Positions 1 to 12,310 of a stretch of DNA of 64,000 nucleotides are shown here, one piece after another; the stretch's first letter is position 1, and every line of letters starts with the position of its first letter. A program made the translations under genes and the position numbers. The DNA is from Odiellus spinosus (lineage: Eukaryota > Arthropoda > Arachnida > Opiliones > Phalangiidae): the NCBI GenBank assembly GCA_963920705.1, contig OY987228.1, positions 13,809,187-13,873,186 on the forward strand, in the 5' to 3' direction. Below the pieces are notes generated by a model. That model made no database searches and had not been told where the DNA came from. It worked only from the letters and a program-made list of their open reading frames with translations.

Positions 1-1750
1 GTTTTAGCCCTTTTGTAGTCTGTTAAAGGGTTGATCCCTGTGTGGTTAGACTTAAACTTAACACCTTAGGTTTTCCACAACCATCGACAGGGCGGCGCGG
101 GAATTAGTTTGAAAGAAATCAAACAAAGGTAATGCAAATTGCATCATTTCAAGACCGCCCTTAATTTGTTTCCGCGGAGGGTTACATCGGCCGATTATAG
201 ACCGACTGCTTACCCGAGTTTTGGATAAGTAGCGCTTGCTGTCAATCGTCATTCCACCCCGAATTTAATTCCCCTTCTCCGCTTGGCCAAAGTTATACAA
301 AGATGCTTTTCTGACGACGTCCTTGTTTACTATTACGTTCACACAGTGGCTGGAATACGTCTATAAGCTCCCAAAAGAAAAACCAGAGCTTCTAAACAGC
401 AGTTGAAACTAAATCTTGACGTTTCAGTCTTGTAGGTGCCACATTAAACACATTTTTATTTCAAGATTCCAGCTGGAATTTGTCATTTTTAGCTTATAGC
501 CATGGAAACCATTATAATAGGACAAGTTTTGTTATATAAATTCTTGAGTTGATTACTTGATTAGATAGTCATATTCCATAAAACGTGACACACGTAATAC
601 GAAAAAGTTACTTTTGAAATGACAAGTAATAGGAAAAAGTTACTTTAGAAATGACAGGTAAAACGCAAACAAGACAAGAATCAAAACAAACAGTATTATT
701 TTTTTCTTGGTTCTTAATGATGAAATATGCTTTCTTTCTTAACCCTTTGTTTCTTTTCCAATATCTATATTATATATATATTTTTGAGAGGAATTGGATA
801 AGACTGAATTTGTTGCTATGAGCTATAAAATAGTGTATCCCTCCGCTTCAGGTTTTTAGCATTGATTCAATTCCAGTCGAAAAGAATTAGAGATATATTT
901 ATGATGCATAAGACTTTTAGATACTGGAATGTGAATATGGTGATATCGTAAGAAACAAATATTCTATTCTAGTCTTGTTTCTTTCAACTTGAATTTGCAG
1001 CACATACTAAGTTAAATGTCCTTCTATCACTAACTACACTAATCCTCACTATTATAAAAGGGTATAGTGTCTTCGAACGTGTTGAAAACTCAAAGTAAAA
1101 TAGGCTGTTTCTCTAAAAAAAAAAAAGAAAAATAGTATGCAAAGAACCTAATTTAACTGCCAAGGAAGATTCAGACAAGAATTACACTTCGGGAGTAAAC
1201 TAACGCTCTCAAATCCCTACAGTCATTGGAGTTGGATATCTACTCTCTTTCTTTCTTAGTTTATTTCCCTTCTATGGTTCACCTCCTCCAAGAAATCATT
1301 CCACGTCACATTTGCGTAAAATAAACCTTTTTCTATGCCAACTAAAAATAAACGTTTAATTTAAGCCGAAAAGAAATACATTATGTATGAGAAGTTTCGA
1401 ATATAACCCCCTACATCAGCACCGAGATGCTTTAGGTGTGACTAACGTCGCCACTTGATGCACTTATTAGAACTTAGCCCCAAATATGGTGACGGTATAA
1501 CCCCCGCAGCTTGGGCGCTGAAATAACTGGTATATTTTCCAAGCTCCTTCTAATGTCCAACCCAAGTAAACAGACCCTGGTAATATATATATAACACTTC
1601 GTGGAACATTGAAGGGTTAGAGAATTATATATCCAAAATCATATTTAATATTTTTCCCACTTGATGAAGTATGGATTAAGTACTTTCACGAAAAAGTACG
1701 CGTGAAATATTTCAAATCACGTGATAATTAAGTACTGAGACTCATATTAA
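1..1750. other. Non-coding, no feature recognised
   Basis: AT-rich unique-looking sequence with short poly(A) and TA runs. Short open frames carry no domain and have frequent stops around them. Nothing else is supported. Confidence 0.5.
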
Positions 1751-2036
1751 CTGCGTTCATACTAGGCCTTGGAATCGATTTAAACTGTTTCAAAACGATT
1801 CGCTAGAGTGGTGTGAACAGTCTTTTCTCGGATCGATTTGATTCAATATCTCGAAACTGCTTCGGGAACCAGTTTCATACCGATTCGGTTTCAACAACCG
1901 ATAGATGAAGCTACAATAAATCGATTTATAAAGATGATGCGAGAAGACAATGACGCTTAAAACGATTCTTGTCGATTTTAGTATTGGTTGGATTTTACCG
2001 TTTCAAATCGAATAAGAAATGCTAGTGTGACCGTAG
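1751..2036 (+). mobile_element. MITE family 1, copy A (full length)
   Basis: About 286 bp, beginning CTGCGTTCATACTAG and ending CTAGTGTGACCGTAG. The ends are imperfect inverted repeats of each other (12 of 15 bases). The interior is rich in ATCGATTT and GATTCGA-type motifs. The same unit recurs inverted at 3306-3581, and in part at 8020 and 10479. No coding capacity is present. A clear target duplication is not visible, so the superfamily is unassigned. Confidence 0.8.
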
Positions 2037-3305
2037 CTCTAGCAACGTAGTAGTATTGCGGTAAATATTTATTATTAATGTTGAGGTAATTTCCTTAAAA
2101 GTAATAACCGATGGTACTGGAAAGATTGTAGATTTCCCATTGAAAAGAAAACCTCAAATTAATATCATTTTTAACTTAGAAAAAAAAAGCTCAACCCAAA
2201 AGTATATTTAGAAGAAAAACAATTTCAAAACACAACCAATTTCTCGGGAAATTTCGTTTAAAATTGAACCTAAAAGTCTAATCTATTTGTGAGTTTTATA
2301 AAAACTGGTATAGGCGAGGTTTGTTTTCCAATGGTAGCGTATCTTTTCGAGATCCAACAAAAAAATATATATATATAATAAAAAGATACGAAAAGCAAAT
2401 TAATACTCGTAGAAGTGAGACCGTGACAGAAGGAGAAAGCGCGCCATATCATTCTATATATTTCGTGTTTACCGAAAAAATACCCCCATTTAATTTATAT
2501 TTTTTTATATAAGTTTTATATCTTTGGTACGCGGATAGAAAATATTTTCTCCCTAAATGTACGTGATCTGATCTTTAAGAAGAACTCGACGGACGACGGA
2601 GAAAGACAGGCCTGCTGCCCAACAGTAAAAGGAATATAGAGGAAAATGAAAAAAGAAGAAGAAAAAAGAAAATTGTAGTCGGGATCATTTTTCTCCACAA
2701 TTCTCATTTTTCTCCCGGTGGCCCTATTCGTCTGAGTAATTGAAAAACTATGAATGCCAGTCTCCAAACCATCGATATTCCGAGAATACTCCCTACAAAC
2801 ATTTATACGTACATATATATTTATATCTAAACCCCTTACCATCATCTCCACAAAACCCGCACCTTTTTTAATATCGGAATACCTTTTTTTTTATTCGAAT
2901 CCTATTTATTGCGTATATTTTCTATACTTTTATTCAAGTGGAAATGATATAAACGGAAAGTATGAGGCGGATTGATATACAATGTTAAAGGGTATATTTG
3001 GAAAAATAGTCGTTATAAATTTACATTGAGTAGAAAATATTAATTTTGCAAATCTTTTCACCGTGAGCTCAAGAAAATTGTTTATCACTCGATGGAACGG
3101 ATAATTTGTTTTCAATATTTGTCTTTATACCGTTCTATAGGTTGGATATAAAGCAAACATTTATTAAAAATGACCCTACGTTTACGCTATAGTATTTTGT
3201 AACCCCTTTCAAACCAGTTTGGAATGATCTATATTTCTTAATCATTGTATTTCATAATCATATTCTTCTGTTGACGCCAAATCAGTGAATTTTATTTATC
3301 TAAAG
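2037..3305. other. Spacer between inverted MITE copies, non-coding
   Basis: AT-rich sequence with runs of TATATA and poly(A). Open frames up to about 110 codons on both strands lack recognisable domains and codon structure. Together with the flanking MITEs it forms the loop of a 1.8-kb inverted pair. Confidence 0.5.
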
Positions 3306-3581
3306 CTACGGTCACACTAGCGTTTCTTAATCAATTACCCGATATTCAAATCACCATGAATCGCTTTAAGCGTCACACGTTCACGCATTATCTTTATAAA
3401 TAGATTTATTGTAGCCTCATCTATTGGTTGTTGAAACCGAATCGGTATAAAACTGGTTCCCGAAGCAGTTTCGAGAAATCGAATCAAATCGATTCGAGAA
3501 AAGACGGGTTCTTGTCCACACGACTATAGCGAAACGTTTTGAAACGGTTTAAATCGATTTTAAAGTCTAATATGAACGCAG
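3306..3581 (-). mobile_element. MITE family 1, copy B (full length, inverted)
   Basis: Begins CTACGGTCACACTAG and ends ATATGAACGCAG, which is the reverse complement of copy A end to end with scattered substitutions. Shared internal blocks include ATAAATAGATTTATTGTAGC and CCCGAAGCAGTTTCGAGAAA. The divergence suggests an old insertion. Confidence 0.8.
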
Positions 3582-5220
3582 GTTAAAAGTGTTTAATATG
3601 CTTTAAAAGTTTAGGTATCATAAGTCCATAATCCCCTTTCCCGATAACAAAGATAGATTTCATAATTGATAAAATTATTTATGAAAATATTGTGTTTAAC
3701 TTCTTATATTTTTACATAGAAATGGAGAAAGAATACTTAGTTAGAATAGCTTAATTAGTACTTCCAAAGGAACGCCTATAGAGTACAAATAGTAAGTGTA
3801 CCTCAGGAAAGAAAAAAAAAAAAAAAAAAAAAACAGATAAAAATAGATAAAACCCCTAAAAAAGACTCCAGTGGCTAAAAATAAGTGCGCGCAGAGAATT
3901 CAAAACCATAAAAACCACGCCTTTTTTTAAAGGTCCATCCCGTAGTCGGAAGTAAAAAAGAGATAAACCATAGTAGCATTGAAATAGTAGAAAGCTGGGA
4001 AAGCCAAAAAAAAAAAAAACTCTTATTTTATTTATTTGACTTCTCCGCTTGCATGCCATTGCTTGTTTTCCACCGGAATTTCGTGCTTCTATTTGGCCAT
4101 TGCGGCTTCGTTCCCGCGGTTTTTTTTATGGATCCAGAGTTTACCAGGAGACTGGGGTTTCCTAGAAATCTGCCTTTGGCGTATAACCCACCATCAACCA
4201 GCCTAGCCATAAACTCAATCCAAAAAAAAAAAAAAAAAAAAAAAACCGGCTCTCTGGATTTTTTTATATAAAATATATCCCCATAGCGACTCTCCTAAAA
4301 AGGTCGGCTTTTTTTCGTCTTGTATCATATATTTTTCAATATAAAAGTTTAGTAGAAATAAAGACAGGGTTAGTGTTATGTAAAACGTAAGATATTTGCC
4401 TTCATCCCAACTTTAGGCTTAGATAAAGATTGAATATGAAAATATAAGAAGGATAAAAAACTCAACGCTATATGGTACCTTTCAGAAACCTACGTTGTTG
4501 TTTTTTTACAATATTTTTTAGGAAAGATAAGGGACGTATTTCATCCTGAAATTCAACCAGAACCATGGGTAACCTACTCACGAAAATAAGTTCCATTTAA
4601 AAGACATAGTCCCCACCTTTAATAATGGTGTAACGTAAGATTGAACAAAGCTTACATCCATTCGCGTTCTGTTGGAGAATGAAACGAAAGGCATCGAAAG
4701 GAAATTAGAAAGGGGTATATAGCGACACGTTTCTCCAAGTTTTAACTGTATTAATATCTAAGGGTCTAACGCGAATATATACTAAAAAGGACGGGAACCC
4801 TATAGTTTCTTGAAGAGACACGAGAAAAAAAAAGAGAGAGAAATTTTGTATTTTTATTCCACTCGGAAGCGGTCGAAATTTTGAAGGATGTGTCAGGTAA
4901 AAAAAGGAAGTAAATATATAGGTATACAACGAAAAGAAGTTTTGCACGCGCTTTTGAGCCTATTCTGTTTAGAGGGTATTTTTCATCGGGCTAAAAAAGT
5001 CCGTTGCTTTTAGCTAGATTCTACTCCGTTTTTTATTACAAAAACATATGGAAAGCTTGACAGCTACGAGATGCGGGTAGTTTTAGAGGTGTTATAAAGG
5101 ATACACTATCTTTTCGACACGTTTCTTTGCCACCTCGTTTAACAAGCAGTTTGAAGTCCGAAGGATTATAGGTTTACAGTAAAAAAGGGGTATAGATTTA
5201 TGTAGAGATTACGAAAAGCA
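3582..5220. other. Non-coding with poly(A) tracts
   Basis: Holds A-rich homopolymers near 3810-3833 and 4221-4245, and otherwise AT-rich unique sequence. The open frame at 4053-4271 runs into the poly(A) tract and shows no domain. Confidence 0.5.
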
Positions 5221-5261
5221 TTATGAGACGAGGATAAATAACTATTGTTAGGCTTAGCTCA

Positions 5262-5360
5262 AAGGGACTATCTGCGATTTTTAAATCGCAGCAAATTGTA
5301 CAGTCAAAGCTAGGCTGTATGCATAAGGGAACATCATTTTAAAGGGGCAAATTTCAGAGC
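5262..5360 (+). mobile_element. Dispersed repeat family 2, copy 1
   Basis: The unit AAAGGGACTATCTGCG, then a short palindrome (GCGATTTTTAAATCGC), AAGCTAGGCTGT and TTTTAAAGGGGCAAAT. The same order recurs at 23155-23295, and on the opposite strand at 10408-10476. The last copy ends in CGCAGATAGGGCC, which suggests inverted termini around CTATCTGCG. Confidence 0.65.
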
Positions 5361-5536
5361 ACGAGATACATGTTTTCGTTTTTACATTGTCAAAAAGGAT
5401 TAGCGAATTGAATATTAAATTAGCATTCAAGTCAAAAATGGTTACTATTAGGTTTAAGGATAAGGTTTAGCGAATTGGAAAAAAAGGTATGTAGATAATT
5501 TATGAAACAATGAGAATTAGGCTTAGCAAATCGAGA

Positions 5537-5756
5537 ATTAGGCTTAGAGAACTTGAGGGTTAGCCTATTAGGCTTAGAAAACTTGAGGGTTAGCCTATTA
5601 GGCTTAGAGAACTTGAGGGTTAGCCTATTAGGCTTAGAGAACTTGAGGGTTAGCCTATTAGGCTTAGAGAACTTGAGGGTTAGCCTATTAGGCTTAGAGA
5701 ACTTGAGGGTTAGCCTATTAGGCTTAGAGAACTTGAGGGTTAGCTTATTAGGCTTA
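5537..5756 (+). repeat. 30-bp tandem minisatellite, about 7 copies
   Basis: The unit reads TTAGGCTTAGAGAACTTGAG followed by GGTTAGCCTA, with a period of exactly 30 bp. Copies are nearly identical, with single changes such as AGAAAA for AGAGAA. Because 30 is a multiple of three, both strands show open frames with 10-residue repeats (e.g. RVSLLGLENL). These are artefacts of the array and not proteins. Degenerate, AGGCTTAGC-bearing half-units extend on both sides to about 5440 and 5910. Confidence 0.95.
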
Positions 5757-5910
5757 TCGAATTGAGAAAAGGTATGTAGATTAGGCATAGCGAATTAAAA
5801 AAAGGTTTTGAGAATTAGGCTTAACGAATTGAGAAAAGGTATCGAGGGCTAGGCTTAATAAGCGAATCAAAAAAGGTTGGTTCAAGGATTAGGCTTAATG
5901 ATTTAATTAA

Positions 5911-8019
5911 ATTAAATAAAGATGACCTAAATACAGGGACGCTTATGAGTCTATCATATTTATTTTTTCTCCCAAAGTGGCCTATGAACGTTAAATAATT
6001 CCATAATATTAAAAATAAAAAGTTTCAATGCACAAAGTAGAGATATATTCCAATAAATTATGCCTTTATCAATTGATCAAGAACCCCTTTAGAAATGTTT
6101 GAAGATTTACGCATCAAAGCTATATATTACTCTCATCTACAGACATCAAAGAGGCAAATAGTTAATAAGTCATAAATTATTCATTATTAACATCCCGATA
6201 CTGTCAAATACTGCTCAAAGCAGTTAATTAATGTGCAACTAAATTTAATCAATGATTGATTCTAATTATAATTAAAATTCTGTATAAAAACTACGATGTT
6301 TACTCAAGTTTGTCAAACTCAATCGCCCGGATCACGCTATACTCACAAACTCAAAACAAACTTGGCAGATTCAATTTAGGACAACCTCCGAAGAATTTCC
6401 TTCAAGAATAACGTCTATAAAGTATCATGTAGGTCACCTCGTAAAAAAATACGAAACAAAAATGTCTTAAAATCTACAACACCCCATTCATTCTCGTTGA
6501 AAACGCTAAGCCTAACGTATACATACATATAAAGGGAAAGAAAAACATAACAATTTAGTTCAATTCGGGTACCTTGTTTTCGTGGCATATTCTTTTATAA
6601 AACTGTACACAGCGGAGAAGCAATCAGTTCTAGAAAAGCTTCCCAAACTCCCACAGAAACCATCCTATCTTTTTTCTCGAGAATTAAGGACTATTCGAAG
6701 GCAACAGGGGCCAGGGATTTCAGCTTCACGTACATCCAATTCTTCCATACCGAGGGATAAAAACTTGTCAAAATCCTTCTTGGAAACTTCCGGGAGTAAA
6801 CTAGGGAGCGTTATAGAAGATTTTTCCCACACAACAAACACCTCTCTCTCTCTCTTTTCTTTTAGTAACCTCTTATACCCAACACTTCCCGCTGTTTTAA
6901 CCCTTTTTCGATGTGATGGAGAAAATCGCCCCTCCTTTCCTCATTCCTATAAACCGAAAACACCCGCTAGAAATCTCCCTCATTCTTCTGTTTTAGAAGA
7001 ACAGAACTTTTAGAATAAAAGCACGAATAAACAAAGAGTCCGAAATTTCAGGACGTTTCTATAAATCACTGTGGTTGCTTTTGAAAACAATAAGAGTTTT
7101 TTAAAACAGCGAACCTTGACATTTTATTGCTGTTTCTTGACTGTACACAGAATACCATAACCGGTTTCATTGCATATTTCAAAACCTTTTGTTAATCGAG
7201 AAATGTTAATATTATGAATTTCTTAGTACAGTTTGTTCAGCCAATAAAGCAACCTGGGGAAAGGTACCATCAATAACCAGATAGAATACATTATCTAGTG
7301 TTTTAATTTACGAATTGTTTCAAATTTATCCAACGGATTTGCGTGATTGGGTGAGAATCAGTCTCAGATTTCAGTACGTAAGAAGCTACACTCTCCTCCA
7401 TATCTATAAGAGATGATAGAAATATAGTTTGATCCTTATACAATCTTGGTCAACATTATCCGAGACTAGACGGATGGAGATAAGAGGATTTTACGATCTT
7501 GAAGCCTTTGTTATAGCGCACGTTTGTTTTATAGGTCACGTTGACCACCAGTATAATTTATTACCCGTTGACTGGAATTTGTCGTATGGATTTTGGGGGC
7601 GTACATAACTGCATCATGTATAATTTTCCTATTCGTTTCCTATGTATACCACAAAGATTAATTGGCAGAGTTAAATATTGCGTATATGCTACCAACTGAA
7701 AAAAATAGTCCATAAGCTTAATATTAGTTGGCAGAACAAAAGAGTTTAACTTGAAACATATTTTTACTATCTAGGCTCAAGCAGAGCTCCATGATTTTCG
7801 GCCTTCTCATGGAAAATTATTTTTAGAAGAGATTTAAAGGGTGTTAGTTTAAGTTTTATAACAATTAAATGAATACTTAAACGATGTCATATAAGTACAT
7901 TTTGAGAGTTTCACTTATAAATTAAAAACTACCGAATCTGTGAAAATTTTAACCAAATAACTTTTACTAAGTTTCTTCGCGCGTAAATCTTGATTTCGTT
8001 TATTGCAAGAGGTATATAG
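5911..8019. other. Non-coding; one unremarkable 143-codon open frame
   Basis: AT-rich. The frame at 6582-7013 (+) begins with GTG, is Ser/Pro rich, includes a CTCTCTCT run and matches no family I know. There are no convincing splice or promoter signals around it. Confidence 0.45.
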
Positions 8020-8155
8020 CTGCGTTCATACTAGTCCTTGGAATCGATTTAAAACGTTTTAAAACGTTTCCCTAGAGTCGTGTGAATGGGTAACCGTCTT
8101 TTCCCGAATCGATTTGATTCGATTTCTCGAAACTGCTTCGGGAACTAGATTCTGA
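8020..8155 (+). mobile_element. MITE family 1, copy C (5' half only)
   Basis: Starts CTGCGTTCATACTAG and follows copy A through CTCGAAACTGCTTCGGGAAC, then diverges. The 3' half and right terminus are missing, so it is truncated or internally deleted. Confidence 0.7.
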
Positions 8156-10407
8156 CAACTAGATCGATATTGCGTGATATTACGAGAGAGATGCGGAGAG
8201 AATCTGAGCGGGGATCGAAGTTGTTATCCTTATACTCAATTAAAGCCTTGAAAGGAACCAAAATTCTCATAGGAAAACTGGTTTTCTATTGGGATTTAAG
8301 TTTCCCGTAAAATTCTATATTAAAAGGAACCTCCAGCCTCCAATGCTCCAACCACCTAATTTTCATTTTAATGTATAATTTTTTTTTTAAGAAAATTGTC
8401 TATGTATATATCAAGAGCTCAAAATATATTTTCCACCTTATTTTTAGTTTTTCATCCACAAGCAAATTACAACCCGGTCTATAAATTTAAAAAGATGTAT
8501 AGAAGAATGCTCTAAAATTGGTTTTAAGTGGGGGGATGCGTTCTATTGTATAGTTCGAAAGCAGCATATTCTTTTTAAACTCGGTTTCCACTGGGCAATT
8601 TTTTTTTGCGGATAGAATTCCTCTAGAAACTTTGAAAACGGAATTTTACGCTGGACGGCAAACAATACTCAGCCTTATGTCAGTTTAAAATTAGTCTAAC
8701 TTTATAATTATTTGTTTTAGGCAATCACTTAAATAATTGTTTCTATTCGCAAATCTTATTAAATAATTGAGTCATTTATCATTTTAAAAAATTCATAATA
8801 ATCATTAATTCGCATACACATGTGTAGTGGTGCCTTGTGGCGTTCACCAAATGTCAGGGTTAATGAATAAGACGGTTCATGATTGGCTACAGAAAACGAA
8901 ACAATTGAAATAGAAACTTCGAAGCCAAAACGCAAATTTCCTTTAGTCCTAAATTACGCGAAAACGCTCAAAATTTCTGCCAGTGGAAATCGCGTATTAC
9001 ACGGAATTTTTGTTTATAGCTATTGACGAGACTGCTACAGCATGTTGGTTACGAAAAACGTTGTGGGGAGCTTTAGAACATATAATTTCCGTTTCAATCC
9101 AAATATACGGTCTATATTTGGGTTGGAAAGGAAGCTTCCCTCAACGACTGTTTATCGTAACCAAACAAAAGCCGTCTCGCAATTTTTTTTTTTTTATTAA
9201 AAATCTGAGTTTAAATTACCATTGTCAATAAGTTTTGAGTAAAAAATAGTCTAGGTATTGTTAGACAATATATATGATTTAAGATAGTGAAATAAAAATA
9301 ATTTAAACACATTTTCCTGTCCTAAAGTGCACGCACAATTTTTTAAATCTGCACCGATTTGGAAGAAGAATATAGAGTCTAGCTATTGTTAAGAAAAAAA
9401 TATGATTTGAAAGGAGGATGAAAAAGGAAAATTATGTGATTTTTTTTAAAGATTCTTTTACTAAAAATAAGACATTTTGCCAAAGTAAAATAAATTCAGG
9501 AAGTCTCTGAAACCTGAAATAAACTGGTTTTCCACTACAACCTCTTATATATTTATTAAGGCGGGAATTAATTTATATATGAATTTTAAGCTGATTAAAC
9601 CAAATTATTTATTACACGTCTAAGTGAATTAAAATATTTAGCATACACCAAACCTTCATCAAATGAAGTGGCAGTCCCTTTGGGGTGTGAACGGAATTTA
9701 CGACGTTCAGATTTTCATCTATATGCCGTTTGGGTGTGTAAAAAATGACAAAGAAAATGGAAAAACGTGGTATTGAATAAATTTTCGTTTTTTCACCCAA
9801 TATACAATACCGGGATTTCTTTTATTTCAATTGGAATTTTGGTTTATATGCCTGTAAAAAAATATTTGGATTCCGCATGTTCGAAGATATATCGACAAGA
9901 GGAAGGGGGACACGTGACGAAAGGGAGGAGGCGAACCTTAAATCAATTTTTAAAAGAAATGGACAGAAAAAGGGAAAAGACAACGAAATACTCTCGGGTA
10001 ATATTATTTTTCATTCGTCTTGTCGACAACAACGGTTCGTTTCGTGTTCAGAACGCTATACATTCTAAAAAAAGCCCAGGTGGGTTTTAGTTTGAATATT
10101 GCGTGTTTCAAAATATCGTCGCCTCTTGGGTTCGAACGAATTGAAAACTCAAGAGCGCGTTACAACTCTGGAATCCCCAAATATCTACGTGAGAATGATT
10201 TTCTCGTCAAAAAATTGAGGGAAAAATATATTTCTTCGAGATCGACTCTATATTGTGAAAGTATACTTGTGTATGTATTTACATAACCTTAGAAGGGATA
10301 AAAATAAGGGTCCGAAAACATGATTGTTGGGATTCCTTTGGTGAATTTAAAGTATTTCCTAAAAGGGATGATGAAGACGCGTAACGTGGAATATTTCAAC
10401 CACTAAA
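8156..10407. other. Non-coding, no feature recognised
   Basis: AT-rich sequence with short poly(T) runs. Overlapping frames at 9767-10286 (up to 107 codons) have no recognisable domain, and the frames switch without splice signals. Confidence 0.45.
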
Positions 10408-10476
10408 AAGGCCCTATCTGCGCTGAAATTGGCCCCCTTTAAAATTCCCTTCCCTTGTGCACACAGCCTATTTTTA
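10408..10476 (-). mobile_element. Dispersed repeat family 2, copy 2 (fragment)
   Basis: The reverse complement reads AAAATAGGCTGTGTGC, then TTTTAAAGGGGGCCAATTTC and GCGCAGATAGGGCC, which parallels the copies at 5262 and 23155. It abuts MITE family 1 copy D, so the two elements are neighbours or one inserted beside the other. Confidence 0.55.
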
Positions 10477-10478
10477 GC

Positions 10479-10735
10479 CGCGTTCATAACTTCATACTAG
10501 GCCTTGGAATCGATTTAAACTGTTTGAAAACGTTTAGCTAGAGTCGTGAAATCAAGAAACCGTCATTTCTCGAATCGATTTGATTCGATTTCTGGTAACT
10601 GTTTGAGAAACCTAGTTTCATTCCGATTCGATTTCAACTCCCGATAGATGAAGCTACAATAAATCGATTTATAAAGATAATGGGTGAACGTATGACGCTT
10701 AAAACGATTCCTGGCGATTTGAATATCGGTTAGAT
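10479..10735 (+). mobile_element. MITE family 1, copy D
   Basis: Carries the family start with a small internal duplication (CATAACTTCATACTAG), then ATCGATTTAAACTGTTT, ATAGATGAAGCTACAATAAA and GACGCTTAAAACGATTC as in copy A. The right end (CTAGTGTGACCGTAG) is missing after the GATTTGAATATCGG block. Confidence 0.75.
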
Positions 10736-11285
10736 TTCTACAAAAGGGGGCAGACTAGGTTTAACCATCTAACTGAAGAGATGTTCCTCCGCCGTCTAAA
10801 TTTAGGCAAGCTGTTTATTAATCCAAGGTAAAAGATTGTATAAAATCCTCTCTATAGTAATCTTAAGTGCATTGAAAAACACCCCGCAAAAATCAAAACC
10901 ACCCTTAACGTTTAAATTATATGCAATTTATGTCACGAACGTCTGGCGAGTTTATGAACCATTATAATACGAATTTCAATGGGAAAAGAGTCTATAAACC
11001 GAGCGAATTTCTTATATTTTCCCTATTGGGAAATAATAACCCAATTTCTAGAATATGGGAAATTGTTTCGAGTTTTTCTATCGAGCAAATCGGCCGTGAA
11101 ACGTACGAAACTCGGAGTTCGGAGTTCGGAGTTTCCATCATAGAAAACAACGCCATTCGTGGATAGCATTACTATCAAAGCTATAAAGTATATAACAAGT
11201 TCTAGCATGCATATTATACACTAAAGCACTCTCAGAAACGAATTGTCTAGAGCAAATTGTAGCTGAAGATAAACCACAATCTTTA
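10736..11285. other. Non-coding
   Basis: Two opposed open frames of 60-80 codons overlap here. Neither resembles a known protein. Confidence 0.4.
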
Positions 11286-11457
11286 TTATTCCGTGGCTAC
11301 GCCTTTGACAGGCACTGAAAAGTCAAAATGATACGTTGCTACGTTACAACTTATCCATTGGCAGAAACTGAACTGATCTGGACACGGCGTCAGAAATAAC
11401 TCGCGTTGCCCTGTAGTTTTCTCGCCGTTATTCTTATAGTATACCACTACCTTGATC
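11286..11457 (-). CDS. Possible terminal exon, weak resemblance to histidine acid phosphatase C-terminus
   Basis: On the minus strand a frame after a plausible acceptor (ATATCTAG) reads IKVVVYYKNNGEK, then LFLTPC and FC, and ends at a TAA at 11286-11288. Histidine acid phosphatases (lysosomal and prostatic type) end with a beta strand of the form V-x-(V/M)-Y-Y/F-(K/R)-N, a short gap, and an L-x-L-x-x-C segment followed by a second Cys. The order here is similar, but the Cys spacing is wider and the usual C-P-L-x-x-F is absent. An AATAAA overlaps the stop codon and could be a very early poly(A) signal. I found no upstream exon carrying the catalytic RHGxRxP or HD motif. It may equally be a chance frame or a decayed pseudogene exon. 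Confidence 0.22.
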
Positions 11458-11538
11458 CTAGATATCGGAGATATATATACAAAAGCCGAAGAAATCCTTT
11501 CTCCCGGTACATACACATCATAGTCCCTTGGCTTTTTT

Positions 11539-11572
11539 TACCTCTCCGAGTGAACTTTAGTTCACGGAGAGG
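11539..11572. other. Strong hairpin (15-bp stem)
   Basis: ACCTCTCCG-A-GTGAACT and AGTTCACGGAGAGGT form a nearly perfect stem with one bulged base and almost no loop. It sits about 80 bp upstream of the candidate minus-strand exon and next to a TG microsatellite. Its function is unknown. Confidence 0.6.
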
Positions 11573-11585
11573 TTCTGTCCTGATC

Positions 11586-11636
11586 GTGTGTGTGTGTGTG
11601 TGTGGGTGTGTGTGTGTGTAGGTGTGTGTGTGTGTC
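11586..11636 (+). repeat. TG microsatellite
   Basis: (TG)n of about 51 bp, interrupted twice by GGTG/TAGG. The translated Cys-Val repeats in this stretch are not a gene. Confidence 0.95.
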
Positions 11637-11999
11637 CGTCGTTCGCCGTGTTCGCAATTACGTCATCGCAAGAAAATTCTATTTTAGTTCAAAACTCTTC
11701 TCATAGGTGGCGATACAATTTCCAAATTCTGAAATTTTCATTTCAAATAAAATCTCTCACAGGAGGTCTCCCTCCCAGTCACTGTCCGCGCTCGACGCTG
11801 TTAACTTTTGGGATAGCCATGCCAACGCGCTAGCGGTTATGCTATAAGTACATGGTAGAATCTGAGATAAAAACATCTTAAATCTGTGATAGGTGCTTTA
11901 CGGAAGCCAGGCCGTGTAATAGTAGCGTCGCGTATAATTCTTTATATATGTATCCAATTAAAAAAAAAATTTAAAAGCTTATTACTCGTAATTTACATT

Positions 12000-12310
12000 A
12001 TAAAATAAAATATTACTAGTCTTAAACGATCATAATATAATATTCAAATTTAATTATATTTATTAAATTAATTTGACGTTAACTTTTTGTCACAGGTGAC
12101 GCTAGATTAGTAGGAAGTAGGACTACAGCAGTATAACGAAATAAAGGCGTACGGTTTTTTTAAAAACTTTAATTATGCTTGATTTAAATTCTATAATAAT
12201 TAGTTCTAGTCCTCTCTCAAAAAATCATATTTAAATTTAATTATATTTTGTAAATTAACTTTCTATCTGTAAGCATGGAATAATTAGTAGCTTATGCTGT
12301 AGGTGACACT
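12000..12310 (+). repeat. Degenerate dispersed repeat units (2 copies)
   Basis: Each unit has the order ATATTCAAATTTAATTATAT (or the close ATCATATTTAAATTTAATTA), a TTTTGTAAATTAA-like segment and an (A/C)AGGTGAC(A/G)CTAG block. Two more diverged units follow at 12895 and 13170. They appear to be relics of one local amplification. Confidence 0.6.

Noticed and set aside
5432-5788. 118- and 70-codon frames with perfect 10-residue repeats
   Set aside because: They are simply the 30-bp minisatellite read in frame on either strand.
6582-7013. 143-codon open frame
   Set aside because: GTG start, low-complexity Ser/Pro composition, no domain I recognise and no splice or promoter context. Length is within chance for 64 kb.
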